DNA of 64,000 nucleotides from an uncultured Jannaschia sp. (GTDB lineage: Bacteria > Pseudomonadota > Alphaproteobacteria > Rhodobacterales > Rhodobacteraceae): contig NZ_CANLTR010000004.1 of the NCBI RefSeq assembly GCF_947494055.1, forward strand, positions 222,478-286,477, given 5' to 3'. The position numbers were made by a program, and so were the translations under genes. How positions within the stretch are numbered: position 1 is the stretch's first letter; each line of letters starts with the position of its first letter. This document shows positions 53,060-63,000 of the stretch, piece after piece. The notes below the pieces were generated by a model that saw only the letters and a list, made by a program, of their open reading frames with translations, was not told the origin of the DNA and searched no databases.

Positions 53060-53785
53060 CGGCCCTCGATGACGCGCCCGGCATTCGGCAGACGTGCCAC
53101 CCGCTCGACGCGGATCTCCGCGTGCCGGGCGGCGAAGGCCGCGACCTGTTCGGTGCATAGGAAGATGTCCTTCACCCGTGTCACCTGATCGGCACGCCCC
53201 CGCGCGGATACGCAGATCAATGCGGCCGCACGGGGCCGCCCCCTCGTGCGCAGTCGACAATTCGCCGGTCGCGAAACGGATCAGCGGGTAATCCGGTCGA
53301 GCGAAGTCACGACGATCTCGCACACCTCGCAGGGCGGCAGCGGGTCGGCAGCCCGCCCACGGGCAGCGTGATGGCGCCGATAGCGCACGCGCCGCTCTCG
53401 ATCGTCGCGTCGTCGGGCGCGGACGGGTTGGGGAAACAGGTCAGCACGGGGTCGGTCGTACCGATGCCGGCGGCATGCAGAGCGCGCCCGATCCGCCACC
53501 AGTCGGGCGTCGTGCCGCCGGGCGCGTAGACCGGTCCCGGGTCTGGAAGATCCGCGCGACGTTCGAGACGCGGAGGCCGCCGAAGGGCGGGTGCTCGCCC
53601 TGCCGTGCGACGAGCGCGGGTCGCCGCAGGATCGGTAGGCGCGCAAGATCGGCCAACGAAGCAATCTCCTCTGGATTCGTCAGGTCCGGGTCGGTGACGT
53701 GCCGAAGCTAATCACGCAGCGCGTCGAGCTGCGCAGCATAACGCGCCTCGGCGCTGCGCGTCTCGAGATCGCCGCAATGGGTCAC
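53060..53785 (-). pseudogene. Decayed phenylacetate-CoA-ligase-like gene (internal deletion, stops, frameshifts)
   Basis: The minus strand reads as broken pieces of a phenylacetate-CoA ligase-like protein. From GTG 53785 the N-terminus (HCGDLETRSAEARYAAQLDALRD) meets a stop at 53708-53710. It continues in the same frame (ADLARLPILRRPALVARQ, then PPFGGLRV), shifts near 53540 to a frame with PGPVYAPGGTTPDWWRIG and DATIESGACAIGAI, then jumps to C-terminal blocks EIVVTSL, PDYPLIRFATGEL and GRADQVTRVKDIF in three frames. About 200 central residues are missing. Stop, shifts and deletion make it non-functional. The GTG overlaps the upstream stop (GTGA), so it was once an operon member. Confidence 0.8.
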
Positions 53786-54795
53786 GTCAAATCCTCGTCG
53801 AAGGCCCAATGCGCGAGCGCGCCGTCGAAATCCGACCCGTGCCAGCAGGGAACGCCCGCCGCCTCGATCGCGGCGATGGCCGCGGCGTCGTCGGCGCCCG
53901 CCCCGGGGGCGGGCTCGCGCAGCGCGACGCCGGCGATGCGGTCCGGATGACGGTGGATCGCGTCGCGGTAGATGAAGGCGTCCCGCTGTCCGGTATCGCC
54001 CATCAGATAGGCGGTCAGGCCAGGATTGGCCGCGAGGATCGTGTCGATCGCCGCGCCCTTGTGGCTGCCGTGGCTGGCGCCGACGCCCTCGGAGGTGATG
54101 CTCAGATCGCGCAGGAACATCGGCCCCCGCGGCACGCCGTTCCGCACGAAGAGGGAGTCGAGGAAGCGGTGCAGGTTCCAGGGCGAGGAGGAGACGTAGA
54201 AGACGGGATTGCGCCCCCCATTGGTCAGCCGCCGCATCAGCCGGATGGCATCGCCATGCACCTCGCGCGTGAAGAGCGAGCCGGTGAAGGTCGTCCAGAG
54301 GTTCCGCGCGAGGCTATGCGCCCCGGTCTCGATCATCGTGTCGTCGATGTCGGAGATGACGATATGGCGTGCGCCCGAGGCGGGCAGGCGGACAGGAAAC
54401 GCGATCTCGGTGTCCGGGCGCCCCTCGATGCGGACCGGCACGCCGGCCCAGGCCGAGCCCGCGGCGACATCGGCCGCGTGCGGATCGACGGCAAGCGTGA
54501 CGTAGCCTTCCGCGTCGCTCACGCCGCGCGCGCCGCCGCCCCGGACCGACACGCCCGCCACCTCGTCGGTCAGGAACAGCGACGCCATCTGCCGCAGGTT
54601 GACCCACCGCGATTGCCGGGGGTCGGGTTCGGCCTCGCGCAGGTGGCTGAGGACGCGACCCCGAAGGATCAGCGCGTCCGGCGTGGAATAGCCGCAATAG
54701 GCCTCCAGCACCGGAGTGTCGTCGGAGCGGTCGCCGAGCCGCTCGAGCAGGCGCTCGATACGGCGGGCGATCGGCAGGGCGATGGATCGGAGCAT
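53782..54795 (-). CDS. App1/DUF2183 phosphatase-domain protein
   Basis: A 337-residue protein. The C-terminal part is the APP1 phosphatase domain with the HAD-like catalytic motif DIDDT (D149, D151, T153 in ISDIDDTMIETG), then YVSSSPWNLHRFLDSLF and LMGDTGQRDAFIYRD. Yeast App1 is a phosphatidate phosphatase, but bacterial members are uncharacterised. The N-terminal half (about 1-140) contains a beta-rich domain with TPDALILRGRVL. The gene lies 57 nt downstream of thpR and overlaps the pseudogene. Confidence 0.88.
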   Translation of the reverse strand: MLRSIALPIARRIERLLERLGDRSDDTPVLEAYCGYSTPDALILRGRVLSHLREAEPDPRQSRWVNLRQMASLFLTDEVAGVSVRGGGARGVSDAEGYVTLAVDPHAADVAAGSAWAGVPVRIEGRPDTEIAFPVRLPASGARHIVISDIDDTMIETGAHSLARNLWTTFTGSLFTREVHGDAIRLMRRLTNGGRNPVFYVSSSPWNLHRFLDSLFVRNGVPRGPMFLRDLSITSEGVGASHGSHKGAAIDTILAANPGLTAYLMGDTGQRDAFIYRDAIHRHPDRIAGVALREPAPGAGADDAAAIAAIEAAGVPCWHGSDFDGALAHWAFDEDLT

Positions 54796-54852
54796 GCGGG
54801 ACTCGGTCTGAAATCGGATTGGTGATGCAAATCGGGGCTCGTGTATCGCATT

Positions 54853-55392
54853 CTAGACGCCGAGCGGATAGGTCGCGAGCGGTTCGTAGAGCGGCCCGTC
54901 CGGCGTGAGCGTCGAGGACCAGAGCGTCGCCAGCCGGACGGGGGCGGGCGCGACCTCCGGCATGCCGATCCCGGACAGCGCGCGGGGCAGGCGGATCGGG
55001 TCGGCCGGTCGGGTGGAGCCGTAGCGCAGCAGCGTCACGTGCGGGCGGAAGCGTTCGCGCGAAAGCTCGATCCCGGCGCCGCGCGCCGCGATGCGCACGG
55101 CCTCGCGCAACTGAGTCAGGGCCGGGTCGGGCGCGAGGTCGAGGACGACGGCGCGGGGCTTGGTGCCGAGCACGGCGAGACCGGCGGGGCGCAGCGTGGG
55201 TGCGGGCAGGGCACGGGTCTCGAGGGACTCGTGCAGTGCTTCGAGCACTGCCTCGGATTGGTCGTCGAGGAAGGCCAGCGTGACGTGCAGGTCGTCGGCG
55301 TCCACCGCCCGCCCGCCGGGCAGCGCCGCCGAGGCGCGCATCAGCGGCGTGACCCAGGGCTCCGGGACGGAGAGGCCGACGAAGGCCCTCAC
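54853..55392 (-). CDS. thpR: RNA 2',3'-cyclic phosphodiesterase ThpR (2H family)
   Basis: A 179-residue 2H phosphoesterase. The two catalytic HxTx motifs are HVT at 36-38 (DDLHVTLAFL) and 118-120 (FRPHVTLLRY), as in LigT/ThpR, which opens 2',3'-cyclic phosphates and can join RNA ends. Its start overlaps the upstream gene's stop by 4 nt (ATGA at 55389-55392), so it is translated together with the HhH-GPD protein. Confidence 0.93.
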   Translation of the reverse strand: MRAFVGLSVPEPWVTPLMRASAALPGGRAVDADDLHVTLAFLDDQSEAVLEALHESLETRALPAPTLRPAGLAVLGTKPRAVVLDLAPDPALTQLREAVRIAARGAGIELSRERFRPHVTLLRYGSTRPADPIRLPRALSGIGMPEVAPAPVRLATLWSSTLTPDGPLYEPLATYPLGV

Positions 55393-56030
55393 GTCGCGTC
55401 GGTCACGGCTTGATCGGGCCCGTCGATCGCGGCGCGTGTCAGCGCCGCCATCAGCCGCACGAACCGCTCCCGCGACCCGGCTAGGTCCGACAGCTTCCCG
55501 GCCTCTCGTGGCAGGCCCAGATCCCTCGCCGCGTCGAGGGCGGGGCCGTCCGCGCGCGGATGGAACGCGTCCCAGACCAGTTGCGCCTCACGCGCGAAGA
55601 TCCCGGCCCCCATCGGGCCAAGCCCCTTCGCCCCCTGCAGCGCCGAGAGGATCGCCTCGGCATCTCCGGCCTCGTCGCGCAGGCGGCGGAGATCGCCGTC
55701 GTAGCACTCCTTCGCCCAGGCGGCGGTCTCCTTAAGGTAGCCGGTCGTCACCTCGCGGTAGCGGGTGTAGCCGCCCTCGGTCAGCACCTCGATCAGACGT
55801 TTCTCAGGGGCCTCGAGGATTGCGTCGATCTTGTGCAGACCGGCCTCGCGCAGCGCCTTGGCAGAGGCTACCGCGAGCGAGGCGTCGATCCGGGCCGAGA
55901 GCATGATCGCCCCGACGAGCCAGTGGAACAGCTCCTGCGGCGTGTCGCGTGCGATGTTCGCGCCCATCTCCTCGGAATAGAGCGTGCCCTGACGTTCGAT
56001 CAGGGCGTCCACGATGTCCTTCCGGCTCAC
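55389..56030 (-). CDS. HhH-GPD superfamily protein, endonuclease III-like
   Basis: A 213-residue helix-hairpin-helix protein of the endonuclease III fold: N-terminal helices with LFHWLVGAIMLSARIDASLAV, the hairpin ALQGAKGLGPMGAGIFAREAQL (about 144-165) and WDAFHP. Unlike true Nth there is no C-terminal cysteine cluster for [4Fe-4S] and I see no catalytic lysine in the hairpin, so base-excision activity is doubtful. Translationally coupled with thpR; 12 nt downstream of the 153-residue unknown gene. Confidence 0.82.
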   Translation of the reverse strand: MSRKDIVDALIERQGTLYSEEMGANIARDTPQELFHWLVGAIMLSARIDASLAVASAKALREAGLHKIDAILEAPEKRLIEVLTEGGYTRYREVTTGYLKETAAWAKECYDGDLRRLRDEAGDAEAILSALQGAKGLGPMGAGIFAREAQLVWDAFHPRADGPALDAARDLGLPREAGKLSDLAGSRERFVRLMAALTRAAIDGPDQAVTDAT

Positions 56031-56042
56031 GGCGGCACCGGG

Positions 56043-56504
56043 TCAGTAGGGCAGGGGCCGTTCGGGGCTCTCGGCCGAGGCGCGGTCGAGGGCGGGTTCG
56101 GGCTCGCGCCAGGCGGAGCTGCCGCCGTCGATCCCCGGGTTCGGGCCGGTCGCCGCCGGGCAGGTGCAGGCCGAAAGCAGGTCGTTGGCCTTCTCCGAAC
56201 GCTTGCCCGCGGGCACGGCCTCGAGCGCGGACTTCGCGGCGCGCAGGCCCCAGTCGATGTCGCCGTCCACGTAGGGCGGATGTGCGTCCCCCTCTTCGGA
56301 CTTGGTGGCCCCGCGCGCATCGCGGGATTCGTGCGCGGCACGCTTCATCGCGTCGAAGACGGCGCGGCGCTCGTCGATGCGGAGTTCCTCCAGATCCTCG
56401 GGGCGGAAGTTGCCCAGCCGCTGGATCGTGTAGTCGGGCAGGCCCGCACCCTCGCCCAGGATGTCGGCCAGCGTCCGCTTCAGCCAGTCGTGATGGTCGC
56501 TCAT
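56043..56504 (-). CDS. Conserved-looking hypothetical protein, first gene of a thpR cluster
   Basis: A 153-residue soluble protein I do not recognise. It is acidic, starts with a helical stretch (HHDWLKRTLADILGEGAGLPDYTIQRLGNFRPEDLEELRIDERRAVFDAMKRAAHES), has a Cys pair in SACTCPAATGP and a Pro-rich tail. No signal peptide or membrane segment. It lies 12 nt upstream of the HhH-GPD gene, so it is likely in the same transcript as thpR. Confidence 0.7.
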   Translation of the reverse strand: MSDHHDWLKRTLADILGEGAGLPDYTIQRLGNFRPEDLEELRIDERRAVFDAMKRAAHESRDARGATKSEEGDAHPPYVDGDIDWGLRAAKSALEAVPAGKRSEKANDLLSACTCPAATGPNPGIDGGSSAWREPEPALDRASAESPERPLPY

Positions 56505-56579
56505 ACCCGATCTCCTTGTCGTTCGGAGGGACCAACGGGGCCGGCCCGCCGATGTTCCGGCCCGGGACGCGCCCGTGCG

Positions 56580-57233
56580 TCACTCCGCTCCGTTCAGCAC
56601 CCGCGCCGGGTTCAGCCCGCCCGAGCCGTAGAGCGACACGCCGCCGCAATCGGGCGCGCCGGGCCCCTCGGCGACGGAAGAGCGGAAGAAGTCGTCCTCG
56701 GGCGCGTAGGTCACGCTTGCGATCACGGGGCAGCCGCGTGGGTTCGGCGCGACCGCTTCGGTGCGGAGCCGGTCGCGGCCGTCGTCTTCTTCCGTCGCAG
56801 CCCCCTCCGAGACCGCCTGGCGGCGCAGGTCGCGGAACGCATCGAGGATCGGGGCCGCCTCCGCGTCGGTCAGGGGCGCGGCGTCGCGGGCGACCGAGAC
56901 CTCGCAGATCGACCGGCTGCCGGCGCGGGTGGGGTAGTCGAGGATCTGCATCTCGAAGCGTCCGTCCGGCTGCGCCCAGATGCCGCGCGGGGCGAGCCGC
57001 TGCGAGGTGCGAAGGACGTCGTATTCGAGGCGCACGCCGAAGGGCGGCTCGGGCACGATGTCGGCGATGAGGGTCGGAGGGCGTTCCTCCAGCCCCTCGG
57101 TGTCGAGGGCGACTCCGGTCCGGACCGCCTCGGCGCAACGTCGGTGCAGGTCGCGCCATTCGTCTTCCGGCGCGGCCCAGACGGGGGACGCCGCAAGAAG
57201 GGTCGCGAGGACGGGGATGGTCGCGTGTCGCAT
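56580..57233 (-). CDS. Exported protein of unknown function
   Basis: A 217-residue protein with a Sec signal peptide (MRHATIPVLATLLAASPVWAAPE, cleavage near 20). The mature domain has four Cys that may form two disulfides (RRCAEAV, ICEVSVA, GCPVIAS, DCGGVSLY). No known motif. The gap to the M20 hydrolase gene (57234-57357) shows no gene. Confidence 0.75.
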   Translation of the reverse strand: MRHATIPVLATLLAASPVWAAPEDEWRDLHRRCAEAVRTGVALDTEGLEERPPTLIADIVPEPPFGVRLEYDVLRTSQRLAPRGIWAQPDGRFEMQILDYPTRAGSRSICEVSVARDAAPLTDAEAAPILDAFRDLRRQAVSEGAATEEDDGRDRLRTEAVAPNPRGCPVIASVTYAPEDDFFRSSVAEGPGAPDCGGVSLYGSGGLNPARVLNGAE

Positions 57234-57357
57234 GGATCGTCGCCTCCGGAATCCAGCCACAGCTAAGTCGAGCGGCGACGAGGTCGACCAAATGATCGGA
57301 GTGGTCGGGGGCCGTCGGCGTTCCGTCGGCGTGCGGAGTAAAAAGGACGCCTCTACT

Positions 57358-58539
57358 TCATCGTCCCTGGCGCGATGTCAGGCCGGCGGCCGCATCGGCG
57401 AGGATGCGCAACCCCGCGACGAGGTCGGCTTCGGCCGTATCCTCTCCGAAATCATGGCTGATCCCGCCGATCAACGGGGAGAACAGCATCGCGACCGGCA
57501 TCAGGCGCGCGACGTTGGTCGCGTCGTGGAGCGCGCCCGACGGCATGTCCCGCCAACGCCCGGGCACCTGCGCTGCCGCCGCGTCGCGGAGCGCCGCGCG
57601 CAGGGTGGCGTCCATCGTCACCGGCGGCAGGGCGGCGGTCGCCGAGAGGTCGAGCCCGAGCCCCGCCCGCGACGCGACCCGCTCGAGCGTTTCCCGGATC
57701 GCCCCTTCCATCCGGTCGAGCCGATCCGTCTCCGCGTCGCGCCACTGGATCGTGAACCGCGCCCGGCCCGGCACGGCGGAGGGTGCGTTCGGGTGCAGCG
57801 CCACATGGCCGATGGTCCAGACCGAGGCGGGCGTGACGAGGCCGGCGAGCGTATCGCGCAGTGCTCGGTCGGCTTCCGCCAGACCCCGGAACGCATCGGC
57901 GCGCAGGTGCATCGGTGTCGTGCCGGCGTGGTTCTGCCGCCCGGTCAGCGTCACCTCGATCTGGCGCAGGCCGACGATGGCGGTGACGACGCCCGCGGCC
58001 TCCCCCGCCGCGTCGAGGACCGGCCCCTGCTCGATATGGTGCTCGAGATAGGCGCGGAAGCGGGCGGGGTCGGGCGCCGCGCCGGTCGCGGGCAAGGCTC
58101 GGCGTGCCGCGCCGAAGGGCAGCCCGTCGAGATCCGTCAGCTTGTCCGCGGTCTCGAGCGTCAGCGCGCCGGACCAGATCTCCGAGCCCGTCGTCGCGCC
58201 GAACCGGCCCTCCTCGTCCTGGAAGCTGACGACCGAGACGCCGGGATTGCCGCGCGCCACCTCCAGCGCGGCGATCACGCCGAGCGCGCCGTCGAGCCAG
58301 CCGCCCTCCGGCTGCGTGTCGGTGTGGCTGCCAAGGAGGAGCGGGCCGCCGAGGCCCCAGACATTGCCGGCCGCGTCGATCCGTGCGTCGAGCCCCGCCT
58401 CGGAGAATTGGGCGGCGAGCCAGAGCCGGGCGGTGACGTCGGCGGGATCGAAGGCCCGGCGCACCACGCCGTTCCCCGTAGCGCCGATGCCGCGGAGCGT
58501 GTTCAGGTCGGTCAGGAAACGGTCGGGATCGAGGCGCAT
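57358..58539 (-). CDS. M20-family Zn amidohydrolase (hydantoinase/carbamoylase type)
   Basis: A 393-residue binuclear-metal enzyme of the N-carbamoyl-L-amino-acid hydrolase / allantoate amidohydrolase family. Motifs: [21 protein letters not shown] (metal His and Asp), [10 protein letters not shown] (Glu pair), HIEQGPVLD, the dimerisation-domain [17 protein letters not shown] and a late ISHDFGEDT with metal-binding His. Allantoate, ureidoglycine or carbamoyl amino acids are possible substrates; nothing next to it tells which. It lies 3 nt downstream of the RTX gene's stop. Confidence 0.9.
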   Translation of the reverse strand: MRLDPDRFLTDLNTLRGIGATGNGVVRRAFDPADVTARLWLAAQFSEAGLDARIDAAGNVWGLGGPLLLGSHTDTQPEGGWLDGALGVIAALEVARGNPGVSVVSFQDEEGRFGATTGSEIWSGALTLETADKLTDLDGLPFGAARRALPATGAAPDPARFRAYLEHHIEQGPVLDAAGEAAGVVTAIVGLRQIEVTLTGRQNHAGTTPMHLRADAFRGLAEADRALRDTLAGLVTPASVWTIGHVALHPNAPSAVPGRARFTIQWRDAETDRLDRMEGAIRETLERVASRAGLGLDLSATAALPPVTMDATLRAALRDAAAAQVPGRWRDMPSGALHDATNVARLMPVAMLFSPLIGGISHDFGEDTAEADLVAGLRILADAAAGLTSRQGR

Positions 58540-58542
58540 GCC

Positions 58543-59910
58543 TCAGATGAATACGACATCGTCGAGCACATGGCCAAGGGCGATGCTGCCATGCCGGCCC
58601 AGGTCGAGCGTTAGGCTGTCCGCGCTGTTGAACGCGAACACGATTTCGTCTCCGCCGACCTCGGCCATGTCGCGCAGGTCGGCACGGCGCAGACCGGTCG
58701 CGTCGAGCGCGGCGCGGTCGATCACGATCGTCTCGCCGTCCCGCCAGTCGGCGATGCGGTCGTGGCCCTCGCGGAAGACGAAGCGATCCTGCCCGCCCTG
58801 GCCGCGAAGGATGTCGTCGCCCGCACCGCCGTCGAGCCAGTCGGCACCGGCGCCGCCCCGGAGTTCGTCGTCCGCACCCCCGCCCTTCAGGCGGTCGGCA
58901 CCGCCGCCACCGCGGAGCAGGTCGGGGCCGTTGGATCCCGTCAGCCTGTCCTGTCCGCCGCCGCCCCTCAGGTCGTCCGCGCCCCTGCCTCCGACGAGCT
59001 TGTCGGCGCCCGGTCCGCCCAGCAGCGTGTCGCGGCCGGTGTTGCCGAACAGGCGGTCGGCCCCCCGCTGTCCGGACAGGACATCGGCGCCGGCATTGCC
59101 CCTCAACACGTCATGCCCTCCTCCGCCGTAGAGATGATCCCCGTCCTCGCGCCCGTGCAGCCGGTCGCGGCCGCCCGCCCCAGAGGCGCGGATGTCGCCG
59201 GCCGGGACCACGATCGTGTCGTTGCCCCGGCCGCCCTCGATCTCCAGAATCCCGGGCCCGGACTTGTAGCGGAACGTCCAGTCCTCGGTGTCCTGTGGTC
59301 GGCCGTAGAGATGCCGCAGGGCCTGCCGGTCGAGGGTTTGCAACGTCTGGGGATTGTCGTCGGTACTCCATTCGTAGGTCATCACCGTGTGGTCGTGGTC
59401 GTCGATCTCGCCCGACAGCCTGGTCCGGCCCTCATGCGTGTGCTTCAGGCCGACGGCATGTCCGAGCTCGTGCAGCAGGACCGTGAAGCCGGACCGGCCT
59501 GGTTTCCATTCGGCCGGATCGGGGACGTTCATCACGAGATCGCCATGCGAGGTGACGTGGTCGCTTACGTAGGGGTAGTTCGCGTAGCCGGCGAAGGATT
59601 CGTAGCGCGAGCCGATCCCGGCGATGTTGTAGGCGTCGACCATGGCTGGCCCGTCGACCTCGACGAAGCGGATGCCGGCCACGCGTTCGTATTCTTCTGT
59701 CGCCTTATGGAAGGCCCGGCGTTCTCGGGCGTCGAAGGCGCTGACCCGGGTGCCGTCGTAATAGGTCCGTTCCAGCGGCGGCAGATCAGCCCCGGCTGGA
59801 AAGCGGTAGGTCACGATGATCGGGGTGCCAGTGGGGAGCGTGGCGTTCCAGCGGTGCCCCGGGTCCACGTCGGTCGCGAGAATGGCCTTGTAGGTATCGA
59901 CGACGGGCAT
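58543..59910 (-). CDS. RTX-repeat metzincin-type metalloprotease, likely type I secreted
   Basis: A 455-residue protein. The N-terminal half is a protease domain with zinc motif HELGHAVGLKH (147-157, HExxHxxGxxH) and a Met-turn at VMTYE (M177). Residues 244-378 form 15 contiguous calcium-binding nonapeptides (consensus GGxGxDxLx), then a C-terminal beta region (DSLTLDLGRHGSIALGHVLDDVVFI) that could serve as a type I secretion signal. There is no N-terminal signal peptide, as expected of type I substrates. No hlyB/hlyD/tolC-like exporter lies nearby. Differs from serralysins in having a longer pre-protease segment (about 145 residues). Confidence 0.9.
   Translation of the reverse strand: MPVVDTYKAILATDVDPGHRWNATLPTGTPIIVTYRFPAGADLPPLERTYYDGTRVSAFDARERRAFHKATEEYERVAGIRFVEVDGPAMVDAYNIAGIGSRYESFAGYANYPYVSDHVTSHGDLVMNVPDPAEWKPGRSGFTVLLHELGHAVGLKHTHEGRTRLSGEIDDHDHTVMTYEWSTDDNPQTLQTLDRQALRHLYGRPQDTEDWTFRYKSGPGILEIEGGRGNDTIVVPAGDIRASGAGGRDRLHGREDGDHLYGGGGHDVLRGNAGADVLSGQRGADRLFGNTGRDTLLGGPGADKLVGGRGADDLRGGGGQDRLTGSNGPDLLRGGGGADRLKGGGADDELRGGAGADWLDGGAGDDILRGQGGQDRFVFREGHDRIADWRDGETIVIDRAALDATGLRRADLRDMAEVGGDEIVFAFNSADSLTLDLGRHGSIALGHVLDDVVFI
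58777..59181 (-). repeat. RTX nonapeptide-coding repeat array
   Basis: Fifteen consecutive 27-bp units encoding GGxGxDxLx-type nonapeptides inside the metalloprotease gene. The DNA copies have diverged, so it is a protein-level repeat, not a recent tandem expansion. Confidence 0.85.
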
Positions 59911-60082
59911 GACGGGTTCCGATCCTTGGACGGCCGGCGGAAGCGTCGGGCGGCCGGCGGTTGAGGCGTTGCGGGCATTCCGGAGTACCCGCGCAAAGCT
60001 TCACACCAGATTTGTCCTTAAGAAACCTTTTCGGTGGGGCGAACTTCGCTTCGGTGCTACGTATCGGGCCGGAACGGCCGCG

Positions 60083-63000
60083 TCAGACGTCCTCGACCAT
60101 CGCCACGCCGGGCAGGGAGCGGAGCGCGCCCTTCACCCGGGGATTGACCGGATAGAGATCGGGCAAGCGCAGCTCCACCTCGCCCGGCAGGTCCTCGCCG
60201 AGCAGGCACAGATGCATCGGACCCCGCCCCCGCGCCCCCGACTCGCCCGCCAGCCGGTCGAGCAGGCCCCGGAGCGGCGCGATCGCATCCGGCTCCTCGA
60301 GGAAGACGCGCAGGCCCGCCTGCGGCCCGGACTCCACTGCCTCGTCCATCGGGGTGACGGCGCGGGCCAGAAGCTTGAGCTGGTCGGATTCCTGCGTGGC
60401 CTCGACCTGCAGGATGACGCGGCAGCCGGCTTCCAGATGCTCGCGGCTCGTGTCGAGCGTGTCGGAGAAGACCATCGCCTCGTAGGCGCCGGTCGGGTCG
60501 GAGGCCTGCACGAAGGCGAAGCGGTTGCCGCGGGCGGACTTGCGCTCCTGCCGGGCGGCGACGATCCCCGCGATCTTGGCGACCATCGGGCCGCGCGCCG
60601 TCTGCGCCTGCACCTCCGAGAGCGTCATCACGTTCTGCCGCTTCAAAGCCGGCATATAATCGTCGAGCGGATGGCCCGAGAGGTAGAAGCCGATGGCCTT
60701 GAACTCCTCGCCCAGACGCTCCGCCGGCAGCCAGTCCTCACGGAAGGGCAGGCGCGGCTCGGGCAGGTCCTCGCCCGCCTCGCCGAAGAGCGAGACCTGG
60801 TTCGAGGCGCGCTGCTCGTGGATCGCCGCGGAATAGCCCACCAGCGCGTCGAGCGCGTCGAGCACCCGGGCGCGGTTCGGGTCGATCTGATCGAAGGCAC
60901 CGGCGCGGGCCAGCATCTCGAGCGGGCGCTTGCCGACGCGTTTCAGGTCCACCCGGCGCGCGAAGTCGTAAAGCGTGGCGAAAGGCGTGTCGCCCCGGCC
61001 GCGCGTCACCAGCTTCATCGCTTCGACGCCGACGTTCTTGAGCGCGCCCAACGCGTAGACCAGCGCGCCGTCCTTGACGGTGAAGCATTCCTCGGACCGG
61101 TTGACGCAAGGCGGCACGATGGTCAGGCCGAGTCCGCCGCGCTCCGCCGACTTGCGGACCTCCTCGGCGTAGATGGCGAGCTTGTCGGTGAGGTGAATGT
61201 CGGAATTCATGATCCCGGCCATGAACTCGACCGGGTGGTTCGCCTTGAGCCAGGCCGTCTGGTAGCTCACCACCGCGTAGGCGGCGGCATGGGACTTGTT
61301 GAAGCCGTAATTCGCGAACTTGTCGAGGAGGTTCCAGACCTCCAGCGCCTTCTCCTTCGGCACGCCGTTCTTCGCCGCGCCCTCGAGGAAAAGCGGCCGC
61401 TGCGCGTCCATCTCGGCCTGAATCTTCTTGCCCATCGCTCGGCGCAGCAGGTCGGCGCCGCCCAGGCTGTAGCCCGCCATCTCCTGCGCGATCTGCATCA
61501 CCTGTTCCTGATAGACGATGATGCCCTGCGTCTCGTCGAGGATATGGTCGATGGAGGGGTGCAGCGTGTCGCGCGCGGACAGGCCGTTCTTGACCTCGCA
61601 ATATTTCGGGATGTTCTCCATCGGGCCGGGCCGGTAGAGCGCGACGAGCGCGACGATATCCTCGATGCAGGTGGGCTTCATGCGCCGCAGCGCGTCCATC
61701 ATGCCCGTCGATTCCACCTGGAACACGGCGACGGTGCGGGCCGCCGAGTAGAGCGCGTAGGCCGCTTCGTCGTCGAGCGGGATCAGGTTGACGTCGTTCT
61801 CCGTCCCCGGCGTCGGCGCGTAGAGCTGCCGGCCATCGGCGGCGACGTGGAGTGGCCGCGTCTCGGTGACGAGTTCGACCGCGTTCTGGATCTGCGTGAG
61901 CGTCTTGAGGCCCAGGAAGTCGAACTTCACGAGCCCGGCCTTCTCCACCCATTTCATGTTGAACTGCGTCGCCGGCATGTCCGAGCGCGGGTCCTTGTAG
62001 AGCGGCACCAGCCGGTCGAGCGGCCGGTCCCCGATCACCACGCCCGCCGCGTGGGTGGAGGCGTTCCGGAGGAGCCCCTCCAGCTTCTCGGCGTAGTCGA
62101 GCAGGCGCTTCACCGGGTTCGTGCGCCCGTCGCGCCGGTCCTGCTCGCTCTCGCGCGCGGCCTCGCGCAGGCGCGGCTCGTCGGCCATCGCCTTGGTGAT
62201 GGAGACGGGCTTCACCCCCTCCACCGGGATCATCTTCGACAGCTGGTCGCACTGGAAATACGACATGCCGAGCACCCGGCCCACGTCACGGACGGCGGCC
62301 TTCGACAGGAGCGCGCCGAAGGTGATGATCTGCCCCACTTTCTCCCGCCCGTAACGCTCCTGCACGTAGTGGATGACCTCTTCCCGGCGATCCATGCAGA
62401 AGTCGATGTCGAAGTCGGGCATCGACACCCGCTCGGGGTTCAGGAACCGCTCGAAGAGGAGAGCGTAGCGCAGCGGGTCGAGGTCGGTGATGGTCAGGGC
62501 GTAGGCCACGAGGCTGCCCGCGCCCGAGCCGCGGCCGGGGCCGACGGGGATGTCCTGGTCCTTCGCCCACTTGATGAAGTCCGCGACGATCAGGAAGTAG
62601 CCGGGGAACCCCATCCCCTCGATGATGCCGAGTTCGTAGTCCAGCCGCGCCTCGTAATCGGCCACCGGCGCCGCATGCGGGATCACGGCCAGCCGTGCGG
62701 CGAGCCCCTCCTTCGCCTGCCGACGCAGCTCCACCACCTCGTCCTCGGCAAAACGCGGCAGGATCGGATCGCGGCCATGGGCGGCGAAGGCGCAGCGGCG
62801 GGCGATCTCGACGCTGTTCTCCAGCGCCTCCGGCAGGTCGGCGAAGAGCGCGGCCATCTCCGACTGAGACGCGAAGTGGTGGCGCGGCGTGACCCGGCGG
62901 CGCGGCGCGGCCTGGTCCACATAGGCGCCCTGCGCGATGCAGAGAAACGCGTCGTGCGCCTCGTGCATCGACGGCTGCGGAAAGTAGACGTCGTTCGTCG

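Noticed and set aside
50260..53220. A 986-codon minus-strand frame opposite pheT
   Set aside because: Most of it is the mirror of pheT. Only its first about 50 codons (53220-53070) are meaningful, as part of the ligase pseudogene.
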